Origin: JAEUHQ01 sp964538915
Lineage (GTDB): Bacteria; Planctomycetota; UBA1135; UBA2386
DNA: 64,000 bases
Reading direction: 5' to 3'
NCBI GenBank assembly: GCA_964538915.1
Contig: CAZIFB010000021.1
Location: 1 to 64,000, forward strand
The notes under the pieces were generated by a model. It did no database searches. It was given only the letters and a program-made list of their open reading frames with translations, and was not told the DNA's origin. This document shows positions 28,251 through 36,390 of the stretch, piece after piece (position 1 is the stretch's first letter; each line of letters starts with the position of its first letter). The position numbers were made by a program, and so were the translations under genes.

Positions 28251-28718
28251 ATGTCGACCTGGACACCGAGGGATCCGGACTTCGAGCAGCGGGTGCGGGG
28301 CAGTTACGCGCGGCAGGCCGCGATGGCGTTTCTCGGCGCCACCATGGCGCGCGTCGCGCCCGGCGAGGTCGTCCTCGAACTGCCGTTCCGCTCCGAGATC
28401 ACGCAGCAGCACGGCTTCGTCCACGCGGGGATCGGCGCGAGCGTGATGGACAGCGCCTGCGGCTACGCGGCGCTGACCCTGATGGACGGCGGCACCGGCG
28501 TGTTGAGTGTCGAGTTCAAGGTGAACCTGCTCGCGCCGGCGCAGGGACACCTGTTCCGGGCGATCGGGAGGGTCGTGCGCGCGGGTCGAACCCTGGTCGT
28601 GACCTCCGGCGAACTTCGCGCCTTCGCGGGCCCGGAGGACCGGTCGGACGGCGCCCTCGTCGCGATGATGACCGCCACGATCATGACCATTCGCGACCGG
28701 CCGGACCTGCTCGACTAG
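28251..28718 (+). CDS. PaaI-family hotdog thioesterase
   Basis: A 155-residue single hotdog-fold protein. The segment QQHGFVHAGIGASVMDSACGYAA carries the PaaI-type HGxxHAG turn, followed by the long helix, and VEFKVNLLAPAQG is the typical second half. It should hydrolyse acyl-CoA thioesters, with substrate unknown. It lies 44 bases after korB on the same strand and may be cotranscribed with korAB, whose product is an acyl-CoA. Confidence 0.85.
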   Translation: MSTWTPRDPDFEQRVRGSYARQAAMAFLGATMARVAPGEVVLELPFRSEITQQHGFVHAGIGASVMDSACGYAALTLMDGGTGVLSVEFKVNLLAPAQGHLFRAIGRVVRAGRTLVVTSGELRAFAGPEDRSDGALVAMMTATIMTIRDRPDLLD

Positions 28719-28744
28719 GCGATCGCCGCAAGGAGACGGGTGAA

Positions 28745-28764
28745 ATATCACGATGTCGTGATAT
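28745..28764. promoter_or_regulatory. Perfect 9+2+9 dyad: likely SahR operator
   Basis: ATATCACGA and TCGTGATAT are exact inverted repeats separated by TG. The element overlaps the ATG (28763) of the ArsR-methyltransferase gene that precedes ahcY. It is strikingly AT-rich for this genome. The ATATC...GATAT ends are as I recall for the SahR motif of Proteobacteria. Binding here would repress sahR-ahcY transcription until S-adenosylhomocysteine accumulates (inference from the family). Confidence 0.75.
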
Positions 28765-29752
28765 GTTGATCCAGCCCGTGGCATCAGCCCTCGCCAACCT
28801 TCAGTCGACCCTGAAACTGTTGTCGGACCCCGTCCGGCTGCGGCTGTGCGCTCTGCTCGCGCGGGCGGAGCTGGCGGTGCAGGAACTGGTCACGATCACC
28901 GGGCTGCAGCAGAGCCGGATCAGCAACCACCTGTCGCTCCTGAAGCGCCAGGGGCTCGTACGCGACCGGCGCGAAGGGACGTGGAGCTTCCACTCGCTCG
29001 CGGAACCGCACGACGAGGGGCCGATGTCGCCTCCTTTGTTCGCTGCGACGATCCAGCCGTTCCTCGACTCGGAGGAAGGCCATGCCGACTGGCACGCGTT
29101 GCTCGCGGTGCTCGACCAGCGACGCGCCGGCAGCCGCAGCACACACGATCGCCTCGCCGACGGGTGGCCGACCGATGCGCAGGAGACGGCGCTCGGCACG
29201 TTGCGCGCCGAAATCCTCGCCGAGGCGTGGCCGTGCGGCGACAAGGTTGCCGACCTCGGCTGCGGCACCGGCTTCCTCGCAGGCTGGCTCGCGGAGCGCG
29301 GCGCGTCCGTGATCGCGATCGACCACAGCGAACGCATGCTGCGCACCGCGCGGGAACGAATCGGGCCGGCGGTCACGTTCCGCCAGGGCGAGCTCGATGC
29401 ACTGCCTCTGACCGCGAACGAAGTCGACGCGGCGTTCTGCAACCTCGTGTGGCACCACGTGCCCGACCACGGTGCGGCGGCGCGCGAGGCGTTCCGCGTA
29501 CTGAAGCCCGGCGGCAGGATCGTGGTCAGCGACCTCCTGCCGCACGAACACGAATGGATGCGGCCCGCGATGGGCGACCTTCGCCTCGGTCTCGAGCCGA
29601 AGCAGGTCCAGGTCGCGCTGGCGCGCGCCGGCTTCGTCGATCTGCGCGGCACGACCGCGCGCGATCGTTGCCGCATCGCGCGCGGCGGCGACGAAGCGAC
29701 CGAACTCCCGATGTTCCTCGTCGGCGGGCAGAAGCCCGCCGCCAAGGCATGA
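28763..29752 (+). CDS. sahR: ArsR-family regulator fused to SAM-methyltransferase domain (SahR-like)
   Basis: A 329-residue protein. The ArsR winged helix lies at about 15-85, with LKLLSDPVRLRLCALL and recognition helix LQQSRISNHLSLLKRQGLV. The C-terminal domain (about 150-310) is a class I methyltransferase fold with DLGCGTG at 164-170 and PGGRIVVSDLLP. This layout is that of SahR, the S-adenosylhomocysteine-sensing repressor of the methionine cycle, in which the methyltransferase fold binds the effector. It is followed 37 bases later by ahcY. The ATG at 28763 lies inside the operator; an in-frame GTG at 28778 is an alternative, giving 324 residues. Confidence 0.87.
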   Translation: MLIQPVASALANLQSTLKLLSDPVRLRLCALLARAELAVQELVTITGLQQSRISNHLSLLKRQGLVRDRREGTWSFHSLAEPHDEGPMSPPLFAATIQPFLDSEEGHADWHALLAVLDQRRAGSRSTHDRLADGWPTDAQETALGTLRAEILAEAWPCGDKVADLGCGTGFLAGWLAERGASVIAIDHSERMLRTARERIGPAVTFRQGELDALPLTANEVDAAFCNLVWHHVPDHGAAAREAFRVLKPGGRIVVSDLLPHEHEWMRPAMGDLRLGLEPKQVQVALARAGFVDLRGTTARDRCRIARGGDEATELPMFLVGGQKPAAKA

Positions 29753-29789
29753 CCTTTCCGTTTCCTCCTCTCATCCACACGACACGACC

Positions 29790-31286
29790 ATGACCGCCAC
29801 CAACACCCCGAAGACCAAGAAGGCCCCGAAGACGACGGGCGCCGTGCTCTCTGCTTCCGACTTCAAGGTGAAGAACCTCGCCGACGCCGACTTCGGCCGG
29901 AAGGAGATCCAGCTCGCCGAGGTCGAGATGCCCGGCCTGATGGCCATCCGCGACGAGTACCGGAAGAAGCAGCCGCTGAAGGGCGCGCGCATCACCGGCT
30001 CGCTGCACATGACGATCCAAACCGCGGTGCTCATCGAGACGCTGGTCGACCTCGGTGCCGAGGTCCGCTGGGCCTCGTGCAACATCTTCAGCACCCAGGA
30101 CCACGCCGCTGCCGCGATCGCGGTCGGTCCGAAGGGCACCGTCGACAAGCCGCGCGGTGTTCCGGTCTTCGCATGGAAGGGCGAGACGCTCGAGGAGTAC
30201 TGGTGGTGCACGGAGCAGGCGCTCACGTGGCCCGGCCACGACGGCCCGAACATGATCCTCGACGACGGCGGCGACGCGACCATGATGGTCATGAAGGGCG
30301 CTTCCTGGGAGAAGGCCGGCAAGCTGCCCGCGATCAAGAAGGACGACGGCGAGGACTGGGTCGAACTGATCAAGTGCCTGAAGCAGTCGATCGCCGCGAA
30401 TCCCGGCAAGTGGACGAAGATGCTGCCCGGCATCCGCGGTGTCAGCGAGGAGACGACGACCGGTGTGCACCGTCTCTACCAGCTGCAGAAGGAAGGCTCG
30501 CTGCCGTTCCCCGCGATGAACGTCAACGACAGCGTGACGAAGTCGAAGTTCGACAACGTCTACGGTTGCCGGCACTCGTTGACGGACGGCCTGATGCGCG
30601 CGACGGACGTGATGCTGTCGGGCAAGGTCGCGGTCGTCTGCGGCTACGGCGACGTGGGCAAGGGCTGTGCGCAGTCGCTGAAGGGCCAGGGCGCGCGCGT
30701 CATCGTCACCGAGATCGACCCGATCTGCGCGCTGCAGGCGTCGATGGAGGGCTACCAGGTCCTCACCGTCGAGGATTGCGTCGGCTACGCGGACATCTTC
30801 ATCACCGCGACGGGGAACTACCAGGTGATCACCGTCGATCACATGAAGCGGATGAAGAACAACGCGATCGTCGCGAACATCGGTCACTTCGACAACGAGA
30901 TCGACATGGCCGGTCTCGCGAAGGTGTCCGGCATCGAACGCCAGAACATCAAGCCGCAGACCGATCGGTGGGTCTTCCCGGACGGCCACGGCGTGATCGT
31001 CCTCGCCGAAGGTCGCCTGATGAACCTCGGCTGCGCGACGGGGCACCCGAGCTTCGTGATGAGCAACTCGTTCAGCAACCAGGTGATCGCGCAGATCGAG
31101 CTGTTCAACAACCACACGAAGTACGACAAGTGCGTCTACACGCTGCCGAAGCACCTCGACGAGAAGGTCGCGCGCCTTCACCTCGACAAGCTCGGTGCGA
31201 AGCTGACGAAGCTCAGCAAGAAGCAGTCGGAGTATCTCGGTGTGTCGGTCGAGGGACCGTTCAAGCCGAGCCACTACCGCTACTGA
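29790..31286 (+). CDS. ahcY: Adenosylhomocysteinase
   Basis: A 498-residue enzyme that reversibly hydrolyses S-adenosylhomocysteine to adenosine and homocysteine in the methyl cycle. It has a substrate domain with ASCNIFSTQDHAAAAI, the roughly 40-residue insertion usual in bacterial long forms, an NAD-binding CGYGDVGKGCA segment, NIGHFDNEIDM, and the C-terminal NAD-contacting tail ending KPSHYRY. Full length. The ATG at 29790 gives a lysine-rich leader of about 20 residues before the conserved core. Probably cotranscribed with and repressed by the upstream SahR-like regulator. Confidence 0.97.
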   Translation: MTATNTPKTKKAPKTTGAVLSASDFKVKNLADADFGRKEIQLAEVEMPGLMAIRDEYRKKQPLKGARITGSLHMTIQTAVLIETLVDLGAEVRWASCNIFSTQDHAAAAIAVGPKGTVDKPRGVPVFAWKGETLEEYWWCTEQALTWPGHDGPNMILDDGGDATMMVMKGASWEKAGKLPAIKKDDGEDWVELIKCLKQSIAANPGKWTKMLPGIRGVSEETTTGVHRLYQLQKEGSLPFPAMNVNDSVTKSKFDNVYGCRHSLTDGLMRATDVMLSGKVAVVCGYGDVGKGCAQSLKGQGARVIVTEIDPICALQASMEGYQVLTVEDCVGYADIFITATGNYQVITVDHMKRMKNNAIVANIGHFDNEIDMAGLAKVSGIERQNIKPQTDRWVFPDGHGVIVLAEGRLMNLGCATGHPSFVMSNSFSNQVIAQIELFNNHTKYDKCVYTLPKHLDEKVARLHLDKLGAKLTKLSKKQSEYLGVSVEGPFKPSHYRY

Positions 31287-31290
31287 GGCA

Positions 31291-31317
31291 CGTGCGGACC
31301 ACGGGCTTCGCCCGCCC
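31291..31317 (+). repeat. 27-base repeat with hairpin, copy 1
   Basis: Begins four bases after the ahcY stop. It matches 31428-31454 at 25 of 27 positions (CGTGCG-R-ACCACGGG-Y-TTCGCCCGCCC). The core CGGGC-TTC-GCCCG is a stable hairpin. It may serve as the ahcY 3' hairpin or terminator (no U-tract), or be a REP-like unit. Confidence 0.6.
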
Positions 31318-31427
31318 GGGTCGGAGCCGACGCCCGCGACGGGCGCGGCTCAACGGCGACAGGCTGGGTCGAGCTTGCGTTCCGACCCTCGGGGGCGGTC
31401 GTTCGCCGATGAGGAACCGCCGAGGCC

Positions 31428-31454
31428 CGTGCGAACCACGGGTTTCGCCCGCCC
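31428..31454 (+). repeat. 27-base repeat with hairpin, copy 2
   Basis: Second copy, same orientation, 111 bases after copy 1, next to the 3' end of lepB. Two substitutions (A for G at its position 7, T for C at position 16) shorten the stem to CGGG/CCCG. The space between copies holds further inverted repeats: CGCCCG-CGA-CGGGCG, GGGTCGGA (31318-31325) with TCCGACCC (31381-31388), and GGCGGT (31394-31399) with ACCGCC (31416-31421). Confidence 0.6.
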
Positions 31455-31477
31455 AAAATGGAGCCGCCGCGCGCCGC

Positions 31478-32062
31478 TCAGAAGATCGCAAGGTTCTCGA
31501 GCGGCCAGAAGCGCGCGCGCACGCGTCCCTTCAGCAAGTCGCCCGCGACGAGCCCGAACTCGCGCGAGTCGCAGCTGACGGGGCGGTTGTCTCCGAGCAC
31601 GAAGAACTGGCCCTGCGGCACGACGAACTCGGCGAGTTCCTGACGGTCCGTGATGCTGCCGTAGTCGTCCGCCACCTGGCCGTTCACGAACAACAGGCCG
31701 TTGTGCATCGATACACGATCGCCCGGCAGGCCGACGACGCGCTTCACGAAGTCGATGCTCGGATCCAGCGGGTAACGGAGGATCGCGACGTCGCCGCGGT
31801 TGGCGTCGCCGAGGTTGTAGGCGACCCGGTCGACGACGAGCCGATCGCCGTCGTGCAGGCAGGGCTCCATCGAGTGTCCGCGCACCACGGAGACCTGGAT
31901 CGCGAACACGTGCAGCGCGACCAGCAGGCTGATGCCGATGAGCGCATCGAGGAGCAGGCGCGTACCCTTCGGCGAGCGGCGTGCGGGTCTCGGGCATGGC
32001 ACCGCCGGGTTCGTGCGTCGCGCACCGGTGTCGTTGCGGCGGTGGGGGAGATCCTCGTACAT
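31478..32062 (-). CDS. lepB: Signal peptidase I
   Basis: A 194-residue S26 peptidase. One membrane anchor is at about 36-57, then GHSMEPCLHDGD with nucleophile Ser64, and DFVKRVVGLPGD with general base Lys107, and VLGDNRPVSCDSREFG near the C-terminus. All signature boxes are present; it is a short, single-anchor form. The ATG at 32062 is chosen; an upstream ATG at 32086 would add eight residues. It cleaves signal peptides of exported proteins at the inner membrane. Divergent from the HDOD gene. Confidence 0.93.
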   Translation of the reverse strand: MYEDLPHRRNDTGARRTNPAVPCPRPARRSPKGTRLLLDALIGISLLVALHVFAIQVSVVRGHSMEPCLHDGDRLVVDRVAYNLGDANRGDVAILRYPLDPSIDFVKRVVGLPGDRVSMHNGLLFVNGQVADDYGSITDRQELAEFVVPQGQFFVLGDNRPVSCDSREFGLVAGDLLKGRVRARFWPLENLAIF

Positions 32063-32298
32063 GGCCGCCGCTATCGGCGCGACCACGGGCGCGGCTTTCG
32101 TCGCCGCCGTGGCTGCTTCGCGAGGCGGCGCTGCTCGGCGAAACCCGGATCAGGAGTTTCCCTGAGTCCGCAGCACACGATCTCCCTCGCTCTTGCGGAA
32201 GAATTCGCCTTGGCAGCGACCGATCGCGGTCGGTGTCTCGATACCGGTTGAACGCGTCAAGCCGTGGGGCACGGGCTTCCGAAATCGCTTCCGCGCCC

Positions 32299-33180
32299 AT
32301 GAGTCATTCGACCCTCAGCCATCTTGCGCTCGCAGAGCGGACCCGACGGGAGATCCTGCACAAGAGCGACCTGATCCCGCCGTTGCCGGATCTCGTGGCG
32401 CGCGTTCTCGCGGTGCTCGGTCGGCAGGAGACCGAGCCGACGGATCTCGAGCGCCTGCTGCAGAACGATCAAGTGCTCGTCGCGAGGATGCTCGCGATGG
32501 TCAACTCGCCCTTCTACGGCATGAATCGGACGATTCGGACCGTGAAGGAGGCCGTGATGGTTCTCGGCTTCCGGGGCGTGCGGAGCCTGGTGCTCGCGAC
32601 GAGCACGGCGAAGTTCATGCAGCGCGACTTCTCGTGCTACGGCCACGACCAGAAAGGGCTCTGGCTGCACGCTGCATCGGTCGCCGCTGGCGCGAAGGCG
32701 CTCGCGAAGGCGTGCAAGCTCGGATCGAACGAAGCGGAGCAGATGTTCGTCGGTGGGCTCTTGCACGACATCGGCAAGCTGTTGCTCGTCCCCTACCTGG
32801 CGGAACACCAGAAGAACCTGTGCGCCGCTGCTTCGATGACCGAGTACGAGCGGCAGGCGATCGGCATCGACCACACCGAAGCGGGTTCACTGGTGAGCGC
32901 GAAGTGGAACCTGGCTTCGGACATCCAGGCGCTCATCAAGGGGCACCACGACGAGACGTCGGGTCAGGATGCGAAGTCGATGGCGATCGTCCGCCTCGCG
33001 GATGCGACCTCGCACGCGCGTGGGATCGGTTACCTGCCCGCGAAGGCCCCGGTCGAGAAGGTCCTGGATTGCGATCTGCAGGCCCTCGGCCTGTCTCGCG
33101 AGTCGTGGTCACCGCTGCGCGACGACCTGGCCGCGACGATGGACGAGGCCGTTGCCTCACTCGGCAGCCTCGGTGCCTGA
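32299..33180 (+). CDS. HDOD domain signalling protein
   Basis: A 293-residue protein made almost entirely of an HDOD domain (about 25-230), with IPPLPDLVARVLAVL, AMVNSPFYGMNRTIRTVKEAVMVLGFRGVRSL (key residues N-SPFY and LG-VRSL) and GGLLHDIGKLLL. HDOD proteins are non-enzymatic relatives of HD hydrolases that act in signalling of motility, biofilm or stress. It lies six bases before the RsbU-type phosphatase gene, so the two probably work together. Confidence 0.9.
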   Translation: MSHSTLSHLALAERTRREILHKSDLIPPLPDLVARVLAVLGRQETEPTDLERLLQNDQVLVARMLAMVNSPFYGMNRTIRTVKEAVMVLGFRGVRSLVLATSTAKFMQRDFSCYGHDQKGLWLHAASVAAGAKALAKACKLGSNEAEQMFVGGLLHDIGKLLLVPYLAEHQKNLCAAASMTEYERQAIGIDHTEAGSLVSAKWNLASDIQALIKGHHDETSGQDAKSMAIVRLADATSHARGIGYLPAKAPVEKVLDCDLQALGLSRESWSPLRDDLAATMDEAVASLGSLGA

Positions 33181-33186
33181 ACAGCC

Positions 33187-34845
33187 GTGATCCCTGTCGC
33201 CACTCGCGAGAGTTGTCCGGTCGACTCCTTCGTCGCACTCCACGAGTGTGGGACGAAAGACGAACTCGTGCAGTGCATGGCGGGGATCCTGAGCAAGGCG
33301 GTTCCCGACGTCGGCGCCGCCGTCTGTCTGGCCGACAACATCACCGGGCTGCGGGTCCAGGTCGCGACGGGTGGGTTCGATGCGATGCCGGGTGACGATG
33401 CGGCGGAGATCGCTTCCGCGATGGACGCCGAACGCCGCCTGCCCATCCGCTTCCGTTCCTACTCGCTCGGCGAACTGCTCCTCGATCGTGCACCCGGCTC
33501 CGCTGGTCCGATCTTCGAAACCGCCGTCGCGCACTTCGGCGCCGCACTCGGCAACCTGACCCTCAACGAAGCGTCGCGCCGCGACAACGACGACTACTTC
33601 GCCCTTCTGCAACTCGACGACGAGGGGCTGGTCCTGTTCCAGGAGCAGGATCCGGAAGCCGCGCTCGCCGGACTGCTGGACGTCGCGCGCACGAAAGCGG
33701 TCCGCTCGAACGCGGGCGCCCTCTGGGTGCTGCGCGAGATCGGGGATCCGTCTTCCGGCCTGTCACTGCAACAGGCGCTCGGCATGCCCGAGGCGATGCT
33801 GCAGGGCCTGCGATGCGCCGATGCGGGTGCCGCGTGGCCCGATGTGCTGCTGGGCAGTCCTGCGCACCTCGCCACACCCGAGCAGGACGGTTCCCTCGCG
33901 ATGATCGCCGCGGGCAGCGTGCCGCCGGCGCTCCGCAACGTGGTCGTGGTCCCGCTCCGCTGCAACGGCATGGACGCGGGATTGTGCGTGCTGTTCAACG
34001 CGGAGGTCGATGGTCTCGGCGACGGCGACGTGCTCCGCCGCTTGCGCCGCCTCGGCGAAGTCGGCGCCGTCCTGCTCCACCGCCTCCGCCTCGAGGCGAT
34101 GCACGCGAAGAACCGGTCGCGGGAACGCGAACTCGAGATCGCCGAGACGATCCAGAAGCGGTTGCTCCCGACGACGGCGCCGAAGGTGCCCGGGTTGGCG
34201 TTCGCATGGCGTTCCGTCGCCGCCGAGAACATCGGTGGCGACTACCTCGACGTGTTCCAGACCGAAGGAAGCCACGTCCACGCGATCGTCGCCGATGCAT
34301 CCGGGCACGGGATCAACTCGGCATTGCTGATGAGTTCGTTCCGCTCGAACTACCGCGCCCATGCGGCACGGCGAGCGCTGCCCGAACTCGTTGCTGCGCT
34401 CAACGACGAAGTCGTCGCCGAGGTCGGGCCGACGGGCATGTTCGTCACGTCCGTGTTCCTCCGCATCGATGCCGCATCGAGGCGGGTGCAGATCTGCAGC
34501 GCCGGACACACTCCCGTGCTGATCCTGCGCGCAGCCACCGGGACCGTGGAGCGAGTGGATTCGATGGGGCCGCCGCTCGGATTCATGGCCGGTACCGCGT
34601 TCGAGTCGGCCGATGTCTCGCTCGGGTCCGGCGACCTCGTCCTGCTCCACACGGACGGAGTCACGGAGGCGACGGACGCCGACCGCGAGATGTTCGGCGA
34701 GGAGGCGCTGGTCGAGGAGATGCGGCGTCACCACGGCGTGACGCCCGACATCTGCCTCGGTGCGATCCACCTGCGACTCGCCGCGTTCACCGGCAAGTCA
34801 CGGTACGACGACGACGTCTCGATGGTGCTGATCCGCGCCGAGTGA
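33187..34845 (+). CDS. PP2C-type (RsbU/SpoIIE) serine phosphatase with GAF-like sensor
   Basis: A 552-residue protein starting at GTG. Residues about 10-315 look like one or two GAF-like sensory modules; a short coiled coil (about 315-335, ERELEIAETIQKRLLP) leads into a SpoIIE/PP2C phosphatase domain. Metal-binding motifs ENIGGDYLDVF, DASGHGINSALL, GDLVLLHTDGVTEATD and YDDDVSMVLIR are intact. Such phosphatases dephosphorylate anti-sigma antagonists in partner-switching. No RsbV/RsbW-like genes are nearby. Paired with the HDOD gene. Confidence 0.92.
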   Translation: MIPVATRESCPVDSFVALHECGTKDELVQCMAGILSKAVPDVGAAVCLADNITGLRVQVATGGFDAMPGDDAAEIASAMDAERRLPIRFRSYSLGELLLDRAPGSAGPIFETAVAHFGAALGNLTLNEASRRDNDDYFALLQLDDEGLVLFQEQDPEAALAGLLDVARTKAVRSNAGALWVLREIGDPSSGLSLQQALGMPEAMLQGLRCADAGAAWPDVLLGSPAHLATPEQDGSLAMIAAGSVPPALRNVVVVPLRCNGMDAGLCVLFNAEVDGLGDGDVLRRLRRLGEVGAVLLHRLRLEAMHAKNRSRERELEIAETIQKRLLPTTAPKVPGLAFAWRSVAAENIGGDYLDVFQTEGSHVHAIVADASGHGINSALLMSSFRSNYRAHAARRALPELVAALNDEVVAEVGPTGMFVTSVFLRIDAASRRVQICSAGHTPVLILRAATGTVERVDSMGPPLGFMAGTAFESADVSLGSGDLVLLHTDGVTEATDADREMFGEEALVEEMRRHHGVTPDICLGAIHLRLAAFTGKSRYDDDVSMVLIRAE

Positions 34846-34884
34846 GCTCGGGTCAGGGCGTCGCGAGCCAGCGGCATCCGGTCA

Positions 34885-36318
34885 TCAGACGAAGCTCTTG
34901 CGGCGCGTGCTGCTGTCGATGCCGAGTGCCTTGCGGTACTTCGTGACGGTGCGGCGCGCGATGTGGATGCCGCGCTTGCCGAGTTCCTCGACGAGCTGGT
35001 CGTCGGAGAGCGGGTTGTCCTTGTCCTCTGCGTCCACGATCTGCTTCAGCGTGTCCTTCACGGCCTGCTGGCTCACCATGTCGCCCGAATCCGACTGGGT
35101 GCCGCTGCTGAAGAACCTCTTCATGTCGAAGATGCCCTGGGGCGTCTGGATGTACTTGCCAGACGCCGCACGACTCACCGTGCTGATGTGCACGTGCACC
35201 GCGTCCGCGATGTCCTGCATCTTCATCGGCTTCAGCTGTTGCACGCCGTGGCGCAGGAACCCCTCCTGCCGGCGCACGATCTCGGTCGCGACGCGCTCGA
35301 TCGTGTTCTGTCGTTGGTGGACGGCCTCGATGAACCACTTCGCGGCTTCGATCTTCCGGCGCAGCCACTCGTAGAGTTTCGGGTCCTTGCGCGCCTCCTG
35401 CAGGAGGTTGCGGTTGATCGGCGACAGCGACAGGTCGGGCAGCGAGCCGCGTTGCGTCTTCACCTCGAAGCGCCCGTCGACCTCTTCGATGACCACGTCG
35501 GGGACCACGCCCGTCGGCGCCGGTCCGGAGAACTCCGACCCGGGGTGCGGATTGCAGTGCACTCGCAGGAAGTCGCGGCTCTCGACGATCTCCTCGATGG
35601 AAGCGCCCGTGTCCTTCGCGATCTTGGGCAGCCGGTTCATGGCGAGGTCGTCGAGGTGGTTCTCGACGATCGTCCGCGTCAGCGGTCGCACGAACGTCAT
35701 GTGGTCGAGCTGCATCAGGAGGCAGTCGCGCAGGTCGCGGGCGCCCACGCCGATCGGGTCGAGGTCGCGCACGACCTGTACGGCTTCTTCGGCGAGCGGG
35801 ATCGGAACGGCGAGTTCCTGCGCGATCTGCTCCGGGGACTCCGCGAGGCGGCCGTTCCGGTCGAGGGAGTAGACGACGTGCTCGATGACCCGGATCAGGT
35901 TGGGCTCGGACTCCTGCGTCCGCACCTGCGTCATCAGATACTCGGGAAGCGACGTCGAGCGACCGGGCGTGTTGTTGAGCGCTTCGAGTTTCTTGTCCTC
36001 GTCGTCACCGGAGTACGAGCCGACACGATTGCGCCACGTCGGTTCGAGCCGCGCTTCGAGTTGGTCCATCTCGGCCGACAGCTCGCGGTGCAGGCGATCC
36101 TCGATCGGCTGCTCCTGGGGCGGCGTCGCGACGGCGGTCTCGCCGTTCTCCGTCTCGTCCTTCCGCTCGAGGAAGGCGTTCTCCTGCAGTTCCTGTTCGA
36201 CCTGGTCCTTCAGCTCCATCAGGGGCATCTGGAGGACCTGCATCGCCTGGATCATCTGCGGCGACTGCACGAGTCGCTGCTCGGTGCGCAGGGATTGGGA
36301 CAGGCCGAGTCGCATCAT
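34885..36318 (-). CDS. rpoN: RNA polymerase sigma-54 factor
   Basis: A 477-residue sigma-54. Region I is the Gln/Leu-rich N-terminus (LRTEQRLVQSPQMIQAMQVLQMP), then an acidic region II, the core-binding domain, the helix-turn-helix near residue 380 (DIADAVHVHISTVSRA) and the RpoN box ARRTVTKYRK at 454-463 (ARRTVAKYR in the family). Full length and intact. It recognises -24/-12 promoters and needs an AAA+ activator, none of which is encoded in this window. Confidence 0.96.
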   Translation of the reverse strand: MMRLGLSQSLRTEQRLVQSPQMIQAMQVLQMPLMELKDQVEQELQENAFLERKDETENGETAVATPPQEQPIEDRLHRELSAEMDQLEARLEPTWRNRVGSYSGDDEDKKLEALNNTPGRSTSLPEYLMTQVRTQESEPNLIRVIEHVVYSLDRNGRLAESPEQIAQELAVPIPLAEEAVQVVRDLDPIGVGARDLRDCLLMQLDHMTFVRPLTRTIVENHLDDLAMNRLPKIAKDTGASIEEIVESRDFLRVHCNPHPGSEFSGPAPTGVVPDVVIEEVDGRFEVKTQRGSLPDLSLSPINRNLLQEARKDPKLYEWLRRKIEAAKWFIEAVHQRQNTIERVATEIVRRQEGFLRHGVQQLKPMKMQDIADAVHVHISTVSRAASGKYIQTPQGIFDMKRFFSSGTQSDSGDMVSQQAVKDTLKQIVDAEDKDNPLSDDQLVEELGKRGIHIARRTVTKYRKALGIDSSTRRKSFV

Positions 36319-36390
36319 GTTCTTGTAGCGACTTCGTCCCGACAGGTCACGGTCCGCGGCCCGCGGATTGCGAGGCGCCGCGGACGGTGC

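Noticed and set aside
31291..31317. Hairpin considered as a standard intrinsic terminator of ahcY
   Set aside because: There is no run of T after the stem, so it is listed as a repeat; a termination role stays possible.
31291..31454. Two direct repeats considered as a CRISPR remnant
   Set aside because: Only two units, spacing of about 110 bases, hairpins in the spacer and no cas genes nearby.
32063..32298. Search for a sigma-54 promoter before the HDOD gene
   Set aside because: TTGGCAG occurs in the gap but no GC element lies at the required -12 spacing.
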